Assembly: GCA_963989385.1 (NCBI GenBank)
Contig: OZ022511.1
Span: forward strand, 558,001 to 622,000
Length of the DNA stretch: 64,000 bases
Direction: 5' to 3'
DNA from: Ctena decussata
Taxonomy: Eukaryota; Mollusca; Bivalvia; Lucinida; Lucinidae
The notes beneath the pieces were generated by a model, which was not told the origin of the DNA, did no database searches, and saw nothing but the letters and a program-made list of their open reading frames with translations. The position numbers and the translations under genes were made by a program. This document shows positions 7,401 to 20,609 of the stretch, piece after piece (the first letter of the stretch is position 1; the number at the start of each line of letters is the position of its first letter).

Positions 7401-10400
7401 TTCGAGGGCAAAGTCGTGCAGTTTACGACTTCCAGGGGCTATAACTCGAAAACTAAAGAACGAGAATTTTTGGCACATATGGTCAATTGAATGTTTATCC
7501 CAACCCTCTCATTTGGCACTAGTTTCAGCCCGAATTGTGCAAGTCACCTAAGGTCACGAATCGTCCCGAACGTGTAGCCCAAATTGGGAAAATTTCAAAC
7601 CGCTACCGCTTGCTTGTATGAGTAGGTAGCCATCTGAAACTTGGCATATATAAAGGCCATTAACATGTCTACATGCATGCACAATCTTATGTCAACTGAT
7701 TGCATAACTTGCGAATTATAGGCCATCGAAATTTGTGTAAAGAAAAGTTTGTGCGACTTTAGCTCCCAAACGAAATAAAAGCTAAAGCTGAAATAGCCTT
7801 CATTCTATTTCACTTATTTGTGTCTACACATGTATATGTTTTGCAGAGACTCAAAGCTCTTGAAATGGAGAAAATGAGGTGTCAATTTTGCATTGGACCC
7901 TATGGGAAAATGCATTAAACGCCTACTGCTCCGACGTTCAGCGACCGATAACATCCATCTTTACACTGTAAACGGTAATTACATAGGTACATGCCTGGGG
8001 CAAATAACAGCGCAAATAATTGTCCATGTGCAGAGTAATAAAGGAGCAAACTTTTATGTATGGGCTGCAGTGGAAGTTATTCTTAAAAGGTGACTTTCAC
8101 GAATCGTTCTGAAACTCTGCTAAAATTACAGATAATTCCCATATATTTCTTGGGAAAAAATCCCAGAAATTCTCCTTTCTCCGTTGTCGAGATATTCGAG
8201 GGCAAAGTCGTGCAGTTTACGACTTCCAGGGGCTATAACTCGAAAACTAAAGAACGAGAATTTTGGCACATATGGTCAATTGAATGTTTATCCCAACCCT
8301 CTCATTTGGCACTAGTTTCAGCCCGAATTGTGCAAGTCACCTAAGGTCACGAATCGTCCCGAACGTGTAGCCCAAATTGAGAAAATTTCAAACCGCTATT
8401 GCTTGCTTGTATGAGTAGGTAGCCATCTGAAACTTGGCATATATAAAGGCCATTAACATGTCTACATGCATGCACAATCTTATGTCAACTGATTGCATAA
8501 CTTGCGAATTATAGGCCATCGAAATTTGTGTAAAGAAAAGTTTGTGCGACTTTAGCTCCCAAACGGAATAAAAGCTAAAGCTGAAATAGCCTTCATTCTA
8601 TTTCACTTATTTGTGTCTACACATGTATATATTTTGCAGAGACTCAAAGCTCTTGAGAATGGAGAAAATGAGGTGTCAATTTTGCATTGGACCCTATGGG
8701 AAAATGCATTAAACGCCTACTGCTCCGACGTTCAGCGACCGATAACATCCATCTTTACACTGTAAACGGTAATTACATAGGTACATGCCTGGGGCAAATA
8801 ACAGCGCAAATAATTGTCCATGTGCAGAGTAATAAAGGAGCAAACTTTTATATATGGGCTGCAGTGGAAGTTATTCTTAAAAGGTGATTTTCACGAATCG
8901 TTCTGAAACTCTGCTAAAATTACAGATAATTCCCATATATTTCTTGGGAAAAAATCCTAGAAATTCTCCTTTCTCCGTTGTCGAGATATTCGAGGGCAAA
9001 GTCGTGCAGTTTACGACTTCCAGGGGCTATAACTCGAAAACTAAAGAACGAGAATTTTTGGCACATATGGTCAATTGAATGTTTATCCCAACCCTCTCAT
9101 TTGGCACTAGTTTCAGCCCGAATTGTGCAAGTCACCTAAGGTCACGAATCGTCCCGAACGTGTAGCCCAAATTGTGAAAATTTCAAACCGCTACTGCTTG
9201 CTTGTATGAGTAGGTAGCCATCTGAAACTTGGCATATATAAAGGCCATTAACATGTCTACATGCATGCACAATCTTATGTCAACTGATTGCATAACTTGC
9301 GAATTATAGGCCATCGAAATTTGTGTAAAGAAAAGTTTGTGCGACTTTAGCTCCCAAACGGAATAAAAGCTAAAGCTGAAATAGCCTTCATTCTATTTCA
9401 CTTATTTGTGTCTACACATGTATATGTTTTGCAGAGACTCAAAGCTCTTGAGAATGGAGAAAATGAGGTGTCAATTTTGCATTGGACCCTATGGGAAAAT
9501 GCATTAAACGCCTACTGCTCCGACGTTCAGCGACCGATAACATCCATCTTTACACTGTAAACGGTAATTACATAGGTACATGCCTGGGGCAAATAACAGC
9601 GCAAATAATTGTCCATGTGCAGAGTAATAAAGGAGCAAACTTTTATGTATGGGCTGCAGTGGAAGTTATTCTTAAAAGGTGACTTTCACGAATCGTTCTG
9701 AAACTCTGCTAAAATTACAGATAATTCCCATATATTTCTTGGGAAAAAATCCCAGAAATTCTCCTTTCTCCGTTGTCGAGATATTCGAGGGCAAAGTCGT
9801 GCAGTTTACGACTTCCAGGGGCTATAACTCGAAAACTAAAGAACGAGAATTTTTGGCACATATGGTCAATTGAATGTTTATCCCAACCCTCTCATTTGGC
9901 ACTAGTTTCAGCCCGAATTGTGCAAGTCACCTAAGGTCACGAATCGTCCCGAACGTGTAGCCCAAATTGTGAAAATTTCAAACCGCTACTGCTTGCTTGT
10001 ATGAGTAGGTAGCCATCTGAAACTTGGCATATATAAAGGCCATTAACATGTCTACATGCATGCACAATCTTATGTTAACTGATTGCATAACTTGCGAATT
10101 ATAGGCCATCGAAATTTGTGTAAAGAAAAGTTTGTGCGACTTTAGCTCCCAAACGGAATAAAAGCTAAAGCTGAAATAGCCTTCATTCTATTTCACTTAT
10201 TTGTGTCTACACATGTATATGTTTTGCAGAGACTCAAAGCTCTTGAAATGGAGAAAATGAGGTGTCAATTTTGCATTGGACCCTATGGGAAAATGCATTA
10301 AACGCCTAATGCTCCGACGTTCAGCGACCGATAACATCCATCTTTACACTGTAAACGGTAATTACATAGGTACATGCCTGGGGCAAATAACAGCGCAAAT

Positions 10401-13400
10401 AATTGTCCATGTGCAGAGTAATAAAGGAGCAAACTTTTATGTATGGGCTGCAGTGGAAGTTATTCTTAAAAGGTGACTTTCACGAATCGTTCTGAAACTC
10501 TGCTAAAATTACAGATAATTCCCATATATTTCTTGGGAAAAAATCCCAGAAATTCTCCTTTCTCCGTTGTCGAGATATTCGAGGGCAAAGTCGTGCAGTT
10601 TACGACTTCCAGGGGCTATAACTCGAAAACTAAAGAACGAGAATTTTTGGCACATATGGTCAATTGAATGTTTATCCCAACCCTCTCATTTGGCACTAGT
10701 TTCAGCCCGAATTGTGCAAGTCACCTAAGGTCACGAATCGTCCCGAACGTGTAGCCCAAATTGTGAAAATTTCAAACCGCTACTGCTTGCTTGTATGAGT
10801 AGGTAGCCATCTGAAACTTGGCATATATAAAGGCCATTAACATGTCTACAGGCATGCACAATCTTATGTCAACTGATTGCATAACTTGCGAATTATAGGC
10901 CATTGAAATTTGTGTAAAGAAAAGTTTGTGCGACTTTAGCTCCCAAACGGAATAAAAGCTAAAGCTGAAATAGCCTTCATTCTATTTCACTTATTTGTGT
11001 CTACACATGTATATGTTTTGCAGAGACTCAAAGCTCTTGAAAATGGAGAAAATGAGGTGTCAATTTTGCATTGGACCCTATGGGAAAATGCATTAAACGC
11101 CTACTGCTCCGACGTTCAGCGACCGATAACATCCATCTTTACACTGTAAACGGTAATTACATAGGTACATGCCTGGGGCAAATAACAGCGCAAATAATTG
11201 TCCATGTGCAGAGTAATAAAGGAGCAAACTTTTATGTATGGGCTGCAGTGGAAGTTATTCTTAAAAGGTGATTTTCACGAATCGTTCTGAAACTCTGCTA
11301 AAATTACAGATAATTCCCATATATTTCTTGGGAAAAAATCCCAGAAATTCTCCTTTCTCCGTTGTCGAGATATTCGAGGGCAAAGTCGTGCAGTTTACGA
11401 CTTCCAGGGGCTATAACTCGAAAACTAAAGAACGAGAATTTTTGGCACATATGGTCAATTGAATGTTTATCCCAACCCTCTCATTTGGCACTAGTTTCAG
11501 CCCGAATTGTGCAAGTCACCTAAGGTCACGAATCGTCCCGAACGTGTAGCCCAAATTGTGAAAATTTCAAACCGCTACTGCTTGCTTGTATGAGTAGGTA
11601 GCCATCTGAAACTTGGCATATATAAAGGCCATTAACATGTCTACATGCATGCACAATCTTATGTCAACTGATTGCATAACTTGCGAATTATAGGCCATCG
11701 AAATTTGTGTAAAGAAAAGTTTGTGCGACTTTAGCTCCCAAACGGAATAAAAGCTAAAGCTGAAATAGCCTTCATTCTATTTCACTTATTTGTGTCTACA
11801 CATGTATATGTTTTGCAGAGACTCAAAGCTCTTGAGAATGGAGAAAATGAGGTGTCAATTTTGCATTGGACCCTATGGGAAAATGCATTAAACGCCTACT
11901 GCTCCGACGTTCAGCGACCGATAACATCCATCTTTACACTGTAAACGGTAATTACATAGGTACATGCCTGGGGCAAATAACAGCGCAAATAATTGTCCAT
12001 GTGCAGAGTAATAAAGGAGCAAACTTTTATGTATGGGCTGCAGTGGAAGTTATTCTTAAAAGGTGACTTTCACGAATCGTTCTGAAACTCTGCTAAAATT
12101 ACAGATAATTCCCATATATTTCTTGGGAAAAAATCCCAGAAATTCTCCTTTCTCCGTTGTCGAGATATTCGAGGGCAAAGTCGTGCAGTTTACGACTTCC
12201 AGGGGCTATAACTCGAAAACTAAAGAACGAGAATTTTGGCACATATGGTCAATTGAATGTTTATCCCAACCCTCTCATTTGGCACTAGTTTCAGCCCGAA
12301 TTGTGCAAGTCACCTAAGGTCACGAATCGTCCCGAACGTGTAGCCCAAATTGAGAAAATTTCAAACCGCTACTGCTTGCTTGTATGAGTAGGTAGCCATC
12401 TGAAACTTGGCATATATAAAGGCCATTAACATGTCTACATGCATGCACAATCTTATGTCAACTGATTGCATAACTTGCGAATTATAGGCCATCGAAATTT
12501 GTGTAAAGAAAAGTTTGTGCGACTTTAGCTCCCAAACGGAATAAAAGCTAAAGCTGAAATAGCCTTCATTCTATTTCACTTATTTGTGTCTACACATGTA
12601 TATGTTTTGCAGAGACTCAAAGCTCTTGAGAATGGAGAAAATGAGGTGTCAATTTTGCATTGGACCCTATGGGAAAATGCATTAAACGCCTACTGCTCCG
12701 ACGTTCAGCGACCGATAACATCCATCTTTACACTGTAAACGGTAATTACATAGGTACATGCCTGGGGCAAATAACAGCGCAAATAATTGTCCATGTGCAG
12801 AGTAATAAAGGAGCAAACTTTTATATATGGGCTGCAGTGGAAGTTATTCTTAAAAGGTGATTTTCACGAATCGTTCTGAAACTCTGCTAAAATTACAGAT
12901 AATTCCCATATATTTCTTGGGAAAAAATCCCAGAAATTCTCCTTTCTCCGTTGTCGAGATATACGAGGGCAAAGTCGTGCAGTTTACGACTTCCAGGGGC
13001 TATAACTCGAAAACTAAAGAACGAGAATTTTTGGCACATATGGTCAATTGAATGTTTATCCCAACCCTCTCATTTGGCACTAGTTTCAGCCCGAATTGTG
13101 CAAGTCACCTAAGGTCACGAATCGTCCCGAACGTGTAGCCCAAATTGTGAAAATTTCAAACCGCTACTGCTTGCTTGTATGAGTAGGTAGCCATCTGAAA
13201 CTTGGCATATATAAAGGCCATTAACATGTCTACAGGCATGCACAATCTTATGTCAACTGATTGCATAACTTGCGAATTATAGGCCATTGAAATTTGTGTA
13301 AAGAAAAGTTTGTGCGACTTTAGCTCCCAAACGGAATAAAAGCTAAAGCTGAAATAGCCTTCATTCTATTTCACTTATTTGTGTCTACACATGTATATGT

Positions 13401-14639
13401 TTTGCAGAGACTCAAAGCTCTTGAAAATGGAGAAAATGAGGTGTCAATTTTGCATTGGACCCTACGGGAAAATGCATTAAACGCCTACTGCTCCGACGTT
13501 CAGCGACCGATAACATCCATCTTTACACTGTAAACGGTAATTACATAGGTACATGCCTGGGGCAAATAACAGCGCAAATAATTGTCCATGTGCAGAGTAA
13601 TAAAGGAGCAAACTTTTATGTATGGGCTGCAGTGGAAGTTATTCTTAAAAGGTGATTTTCACGAATCGTTCTGAAACTCTGCTAAAATTACAGATAATTC
13701 CCATATATTTCTTGGGAAAAAATCCCAGAAATTCTCCTTTCTCCGTTGTCGAGATATTCGAGGGCAAAGTCGTGCAGTTTACGACTTCCAGGGGCTATAA
13801 CTCGAAAACTAAAGAACGAGAATTTTTGGCACATATGGTCAATTGAATGTTTATCCCAACCCTCTCATTTGGCACTAGTTTCAGCCCGAATTGTGCAAGT
13901 CACCTAAGGTCACGAATCGTCCCGAACGTGTAGCCCAAATTGTGAAAAATTCAAACCGCTACTGCTTGCTTGTATGAGTAGGTAGCCATCTGAAACTTGG
14001 CATATATAAAGGCCATTAACATGTCTACATGCAAGCACAATCTTATGTCAACTGATTGCATAACTTGCGAATTATAGGCCATCGAAATTTGTGTAAAGAA
14101 AAGTTTGTGCGACTTTAGCTCCCAAACGGAATAAAAGCTAAAGCTGAAATAGCCTTTATTCTATTTCACTTATTTGTGTCTACACATGTATATGTTTTGC
14201 AGAGACTCAAAGCTCTTGAGAATGGAGAAAATGAGGTGTCAATTTTGCATTGGACCCTATGGGAAAATGCATTAAACGCCTACTGCTCCGACGTTCAGCG
14301 ACCGATAACATCCATCTTTACACTGTAAACGGTAATTACATAGGTACATGCCTGGGGCAAATAACAGCGCAAATAATTGTCCATGTGCAGAGTAATAAAG
14401 GAGCAAACTTTTATGTATGGGCTGCAGTGGAAGTTATTCTTAAAAGGTGACTTTCACGAATCGTTCTGAAACTCTGCTAAAATTACAGATAATTCCCATA
14501 TATTTCTTGGGAAAAAATCCCAGAAATTCTCCTTTCTCCGTTGTCGAGATATTCGAGGGCAAAGTCGTGCAGTTTACGACTTCCAGGGGCTATAACTCGA
14601 AAACTAAAGAACGAGAATTTTTGGCACATATGGTCAATT

Positions 14640-15900
14640 GAATGTTTATCCCAACCCTCTCATTTGGCACTAGTTTCAGCTCGAATTGTGCAAGTCACCT
14701 AAGGTCACGAATCGTCCCGAACGTGTAGCCCAAATTGTGAAAATTTCAAACCGCTACTGCTTGCTTGTATGAGTAGGTAGCCATCTGAAACTTGGCATAT
14801 ATAAAGGCCATTAACATGTCTACATGCATGCACAATCTTATGTCAACTGATTGCATAACTTGCGAATTATAGGCCATCGAAATTTGTGTAAAGAAAAGTA
14901 TGTGCGACTTTAGCTCCCAAACGGAATAAAAGCTAAAGCTGAAATAGCCTTCATTCTATTTCACTTATTTGTGTCTACACATGTATATGTTTTGCAGAGA
15001 CTCAAAGCTCTTGAGAATGGAGAAAATGTGGTGTCAATTTTGCATTGGAACCTATGGGAAAATGAATTAAACACCTACTGCTCCGACGTTCAGCGACCGA
15101 TAACATCCATCTTTACACTGTAAACGGTAATTACATAGGTACATGCCTGGGGCAAATAACAGCGCAAATAATTGTCCATGTGCAGAGTAATAAAGGAGCA
15201 AACTTTTATGTATGGGCTGCAGTGGAAGTTATTTTTAAAAGGTGACTTTCACGAATCGTTCTGAAACTCTGCTATAATTACAGATAATTCCCATATATTT
15301 CTTGGGAAAAAATCCCAGAAATTCTCCTTTCTCCGTTGTCGAGATATTCGAGGGCAAAGTCGTGCAGTTTACGACTTCCAGGGGCTATAACTCGAAAACT
15401 AAAGAACGAGAATTTTTGGCACATATGGTCAATTGAATGTTTATCCCAACCCTCTCATTTGGCACTAGTTTCAGCTCGAATTGTGCAAGTCACCTAAGGT
15501 CACGAATCGTCCCGAACGTGTAGCCCAAATTGTGAAAATTTCAAACCGCTACTGCTTGCTTGTATGAGTAGGTAGCCATCTGAAACTTGGCATATATAAA
15601 GGCCATTAACATGTCTACATGCATGCACAATCTTATGTCAACTGATTGCATAACTTGCGAATTATAGGCCATCGAAATTTGTGTAAAGAAAAGTATGTGC
15701 GACTTTAGCTCCCAAACGGAATAAAAGCTAAAGCTGAAATAGCCTTCATTCTATTTCACTTATTTGTGTCTACACATGTATATGTTTTGCAGAGACTCAA
15801 AGCTCTTGAGAATGGAGAAAATGAGGTGTCAATTTTGCATTGGACCCTATGGGAAAATGAATTAAACACCTACTGCTCCGACGTTCAGCGACCGATAACA
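14640..15900 (+). repeat. Twin neighbouring segments (795-bp offset)
   Basis: Two successive stretches share variants at an exact 795-bp offset: CAGCTCGAA at about 14678 and 15473, AAGTATGTGCG at about 14896 and 15691, and AATGAATTAAACACC at about 15061 and 15856. The last change creates an in-frame TGA in the 66-codon frame of units 19 and 20, so both lack it. Unit 19 also has private changes (GAACC for GACCC near 15050, ATGTGG near 15029, ATTTTTAA near 15232, CTATAATT near 15273). This is a one-unit duplication that has since collected its own mutations. Confidence 0.8.
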
Positions 15901-18900
15901 TCCATCTTTACACTGTAAACGGTAATTACATAGGTACATGCCTGGGGCAAATAACAGCGCAAATAATTGTCCATGTGCAGAGTAATAAAGGAGCAAACTT
16001 TTATGTATGGGCTGCAGTGGAAGTTATTCTTAAAAGGTGACTTTCACGAATCGTTCTGAAACTCTTCTAAAATTACAGATAATTCCCATATATTTCTTGG
16101 GAAAAAATCCCAGAAATTCTCCTTTCTCCGTTGTCGAGATATTCGAGGACAAAGTCGTGCAGTTTACGACTTCCAGGGGCTATAACTCGAAAACTAAAGA
16201 ACGAGAATTTTTGGCACATATGGTCAATTGAATGTTTATCCCAACCCTCTCATTTGGCACTAGTTTCAGCCCGAATTGTGCAAGTCACCTAAGGTCACAA
16301 ATCGTCGCGAACGTGTAGCCCAAATTGTGAAAATTTCAAACCGCTACTGCTTGCTTGTATGAGTAGGTAGCCATCTGAAACTTGGCATATATAAAGGCCA
16401 TTAACATGTCTACATGCATGCACAATCTTATGTCAACTGATTGCATAACTTGCGAATTATAGGCCATCGAAATTTGTGTAAAGAAAAGTTTGTGCGACTT
16501 TAGCTCCCAAACGGAATAAAAGCTAAAGCTGAAATAGCCTTCATTCTATTTCACTTATTTGTGTCTACACATGTATATGTTTTGCAGAGACTCAAAGCTC
16601 TTGAGAATGGAGAAAATGAGGTGTCAATTTTGCATTGGACCCTATGGGAAAATGCATTAAACGCCTACTGCTCCGACGTTCAGCGACCGATAACATCCAT
16701 CTTTACACTGTAAACGGTAATTACATAGGTACATGCCTGGGGCAAATAACAGCGCAAATAATTGTCCATGTGCAGAGTAATAAAGGAGCAAACTTTTATG
16801 TATGGGCTGCAGTGGAAGTTATTCTTAAAAGGTGACTTTCACGAATCGTTCTGAAACTCTGCTAAAATTACAGATAATTCCCATATATTTCTTGGGAAAA
16901 AATCCCAGAAATTCTCCTTTCTCCGTTGTCGAGATATTTGAGGGCAAAGTCGTGCAGTTTACGACTTCCAGGGGCTATAACTCGAAAACTAAAGAACGAG
17001 AATTTTTGGCACATATGGTCAATTGAATGTTTATCCGAACCCTCTCATTTGGCACTAGTTTCAGCCCGAATTGTGCAAGTCACCTAAGGTCACGAATCGT
17101 TGCGAACGTGTAGCCCAAATTGTGAAAATTTCAAACCGCTACTGCTTGCTTGTATGAGTAGGTAGCCATCTGAAACTTGGCATATATAAAGGCCATTAAC
17201 ATGTCTACATGCATGCACAATCTTATGTCAACTGATTGCATAACTTGCGAATTATAGGCCATCGAAATTTGTGTAAAGAAAAGTTTGTGCGACTTTAGCT
17301 CCCAAACGGAATAAAAGCTAAAGCTGAAATAGCCTTCATTCTATTTCACTTATTTGTGTCTACACATGTATATGTTTTGCAGAGACTCAAAGCTCTTGAG
17401 AATGGAGAAAATGAGGTGTCAATTTTGCATTGGACCCTATGGGAAAATGCATTAAACGCCTACTGCTCCGACGTTCAGCGACCGATAACATCCATCTTTA
17501 CACTGTAAACGGTAATTACATAGGTACATGCCTGGGGCAAATAACAGCGCAAATAATTGTCCATGTGCAGAGTAATAAAGGAGCAAACTTTTATGTATGG
17601 GCTGCAGTGGAAGTTATTCTTAAAAGGTGACTTTCACGAATCGTTCTGAAACTCTGCTAAAATTACAGATAATTCCCATATATTTCTTGGGAAAAAATCC
17701 CAGAAATTCTCCTTTCTCCGTTGTCGAGATATTCGAGGGCAAAGTCGTGCAGTTTACGACTTCCAGGGGCTATAACTCGAAAACTAAAGAACGAGAATTT
17801 TTGGCACATATGGTCAATTGAATGTTTATCCCAACCCTCTCATTTGGCACTAGTTTCAGCCCGAATTGTGCAAGTCACCTAAGGTCACGAATCGTCGCGA
17901 ACGTGTAGCCCAAATTGTGAAAATTTCAAACCGCTACTGCTTGCTTGTATGAGTAGGTAGCCATCTGAAACTTGGCATATATAAAGGCCATTAACATGTC
18001 TACATGCATGCACAATCTTATGTCAACTGATTGCATAACTTGCGAATTATAGGCCATCGAAATTTGTGTAAAGAAAAGTTTGTGCGACTTTAGCTCCCAA
18101 ACGGAATAAAAGCTAAAGCTGAAATAGCCTTCATTCTATTTCACTTATTTGTGTCTACACATGTATATGTTTTGCAGAGACTCAAAGCTCTTGAGAATGG
18201 AGAAAATGAGGTGTCAATTTTGCATTGGACCCTATGGGAAAATGCATTAAACGCCTACTGCTCCGACGTTCAGCGACCGATAACATCCATCTTTACACTG
18301 TAAACGGTAATTACATAGGTACATGCCTGGGGCAAATAACAGCGCAAATAATTGTCCATGTGCAGAGTAATAAAGGAGCAAACTTTTATGTATGGGCTGC
18401 AGTGGAAGTTATTCTTAAAAGGTGACTTTCACGAATCGTTCTGAAACTCTGCTAAAATTACAGATAATTCCCATATATTTCTTGGGAAAAAATCCCAGAA
18501 ATTCTCCTTTCTCCGTTGTCGAGATATTCGAGGGCAAAGTCGTGCAGTTTACGACTTCCAGGGGCTATAACTCGAAAACTAAAGAACGAGAATTTTTGGC
18601 ACATATAGTCAATTGAATGTTTATCCGAACCCTCTCATTTGGCACTAGTTTCAGCTCGAATTGTGCAAGTCACCTAAGGTCACGAATCGTCCCGAACGTG
18701 TAGCCCAAATTGTGAAAATTTCAAACCGCTACTGCTTGCTTGTATGAGTAGGTAGCCATCTGAAACTTGGCATTTATAAAGGCCATTAACATGTCTACAT
18801 GCATGCACAATCATAGGTCAACTGATTGCATAACTTGCGAATTATAGGCCATCGAAATTTGTGTAAAGAAAAGTTTGTGCGACTTTAGCTCCCAAACGGA

Positions 18901-20609
18901 ATAAAAGCTAAAGCTGAAGTAGCCTTCATTCTATTTCACTTATTTGTGTCTACACATGTATATATTTTGCAGAGACTCAAAGCTCTTGAGAATGGAGAAA
19001 ATGAGGTGTCAATTTTGCATTGGACCCTATGGGAAAATGCATTAAACGCCTACTGCTCCGACGTTCAGCGACCGATAACATCCATCTTTACACTGTAAAC
19101 GGTAATTACATAGGTACATGCCTGGGGCAAATAACAGCGCAAATAATTGTCCATGTGCAGAGTAATAAAGGAGCAAACTTTTATGTATGGGCTGCAGTGG
19201 AAGTTATTCTTAAAAGATGACTTTCACGAATCGTTCTGAAACTCTGCTAAAATTACAGATAATTCCCATATATTTCTTGGGAAAAAATCCCAGAAATTCT
19301 CCTTTCTCCGTTGTCGAGATATTCGAGGGCAAAGTCGTGCAGTTTACGACTTCCAGGGGCTATAACTCGAAAACTAAAGAACGAGAATTTTTGGCACATA
19401 TGGTCAATTGAATGTTTATCCCAACCCTCTCATTTGGCACTAGTTTCAGCCCGAATTGTGCAAGTCACCTAAGGTCACGAATCGTCCCGAACGTGTAGCC
19501 CAAATTGTGAAAATTTCAAACCGCTACTGCTTGCTTGTATGAGTAGGTAGCCATTTGAAACTTGGCATATATAAGGGCCATTAACATGTCTACATGCATG
19601 CACAATCTAATGTCAACTGATTGCATAACTTGCGAATTATAGGCCATCGAAATTTGTGTAAAGAAAAGTTTGTGCGACTTTAGCTCCCAAACGGAATAAA
19701 AGCTAAAGCTGAAATAGCCTTCATTCTATTTCACTTATTTGTGTCTACACATGTATATGTTTTGCAGAGACTCAAAGCTCTTGAGAATGGAGAAAATGAG
19801 GTGTCAATTTTGCATTGGACCCTATGGGAAAATGCATTAAACGCCTACTGCTCCGACGTTCAGCGACCGATAACATCCATCTTTACACTGTAAACGGTAA
19901 TTACATAGGTACATGCCTGGGGCAAATAACAGCGCAAATAATTGTCCATGTGCAGAGTAATAAAGGAGCAAACTTTTATGTATGGGCTGCAGTGGAAGTT
20001 ATTATTAAAAGGTGACTTTCACGAATCGTTCTGAAACTCTGCTAAAATTACAGATAATTCCCATATATTTCTTGGGAAAAAATCCCAGAAATTCTCCTTT
20101 CTCCGTTGTCGAGATATTCGAGGGCAAAGTCGTGCAGTTTACGACTTCCAGGGGCTATAACTCGAAAACTAAAGAACGAGAATTTTTGGCACATATGGTC
20201 AATTGAATGTTTATCCCAACCCTCTCATTTGGCACTAGTTTCAGCCCGAATTGTGCAAGTCATCTAAGGTCACGAATCGTCCCGAACGTGTAGCCCAAAT
20301 TGTGAAAATTTCAAACCGCTACTGCTTGCTTGTATGAGTAGGTAGCCATCTGAAACTTGGCATATATAAAGGCCATTAACATGTCTACATGCATGCACAA
20401 TTTTATGTCAACTGATTGCATAACTTGCGAATTATAGGCCATCGAAATTTGTGTAAAGAAAAGTTTGTGCGACTTTAGCTCCCAAACGGAATAAAAGCTA
20501 AAGCTGAAATAGCCTTCATTCTATTTCACTTATTTGTGTCTACACATGTATATGTTTTGCAGAGACTCAAAGCTCTTGAGAATGGAGAAAATGAGGTGTC
20601 AATTTTGCA
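15900..20609 (+). repeat. Units 20-25, locally diverged stretch
   Basis: These units have no long partner elsewhere in the window. Neighbours share markers: CGTCGCGAAC or CGTTGCGAAC in units 20-22 (about 16304, 17098 and 17894) and TTATCCGAAC in units 21 and 23. Private substitutions are comparatively frequent: CTTCTAA near 16072, CACAAATCG near 16297, CATAGTC near 18603, CATAGGTC near 18812, AAGATGACT near 19214, ATAAGGGCC near 19571, and ATTATTAAAA near 20002. CATCTAAGG in unit 25 (about 20262) is shared with units 1 and 38. Confidence 0.75.

Larger units (their letters stand above)
745..14400 (+). repeat. Left copy of a ~13-kb duplication within the array
   Basis: Units 1-18 match units 38-54 marker for marker. 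Shared rare variants in units 1-2 sit at an offset of 29,396-29,397: CATCTAAGG at 1191 and 30588, CAG for CTG at 1611 and 31007, and GAGTATGTAG at 2061 and 31457. From unit 6 onward the offset is 28,600-28,601: GGACGTT in units 6 and 42, the CT-deletion run in units 6-8 and 42-44, TTTTCTG in units 7-8 and 43-44, the T-deleted units 10 and 46, and AGCCTTTATT at 14151 and 42752. The difference of 795 means the left copy has one additional unit, among units 3-5. Unit 3 has several variants with no partner in the right copy (near 2693, 2910-2935 and 2963), so it is the likeliest extra one. The right end of the match lies between about 14160 and 14620. Confidence 0.85.
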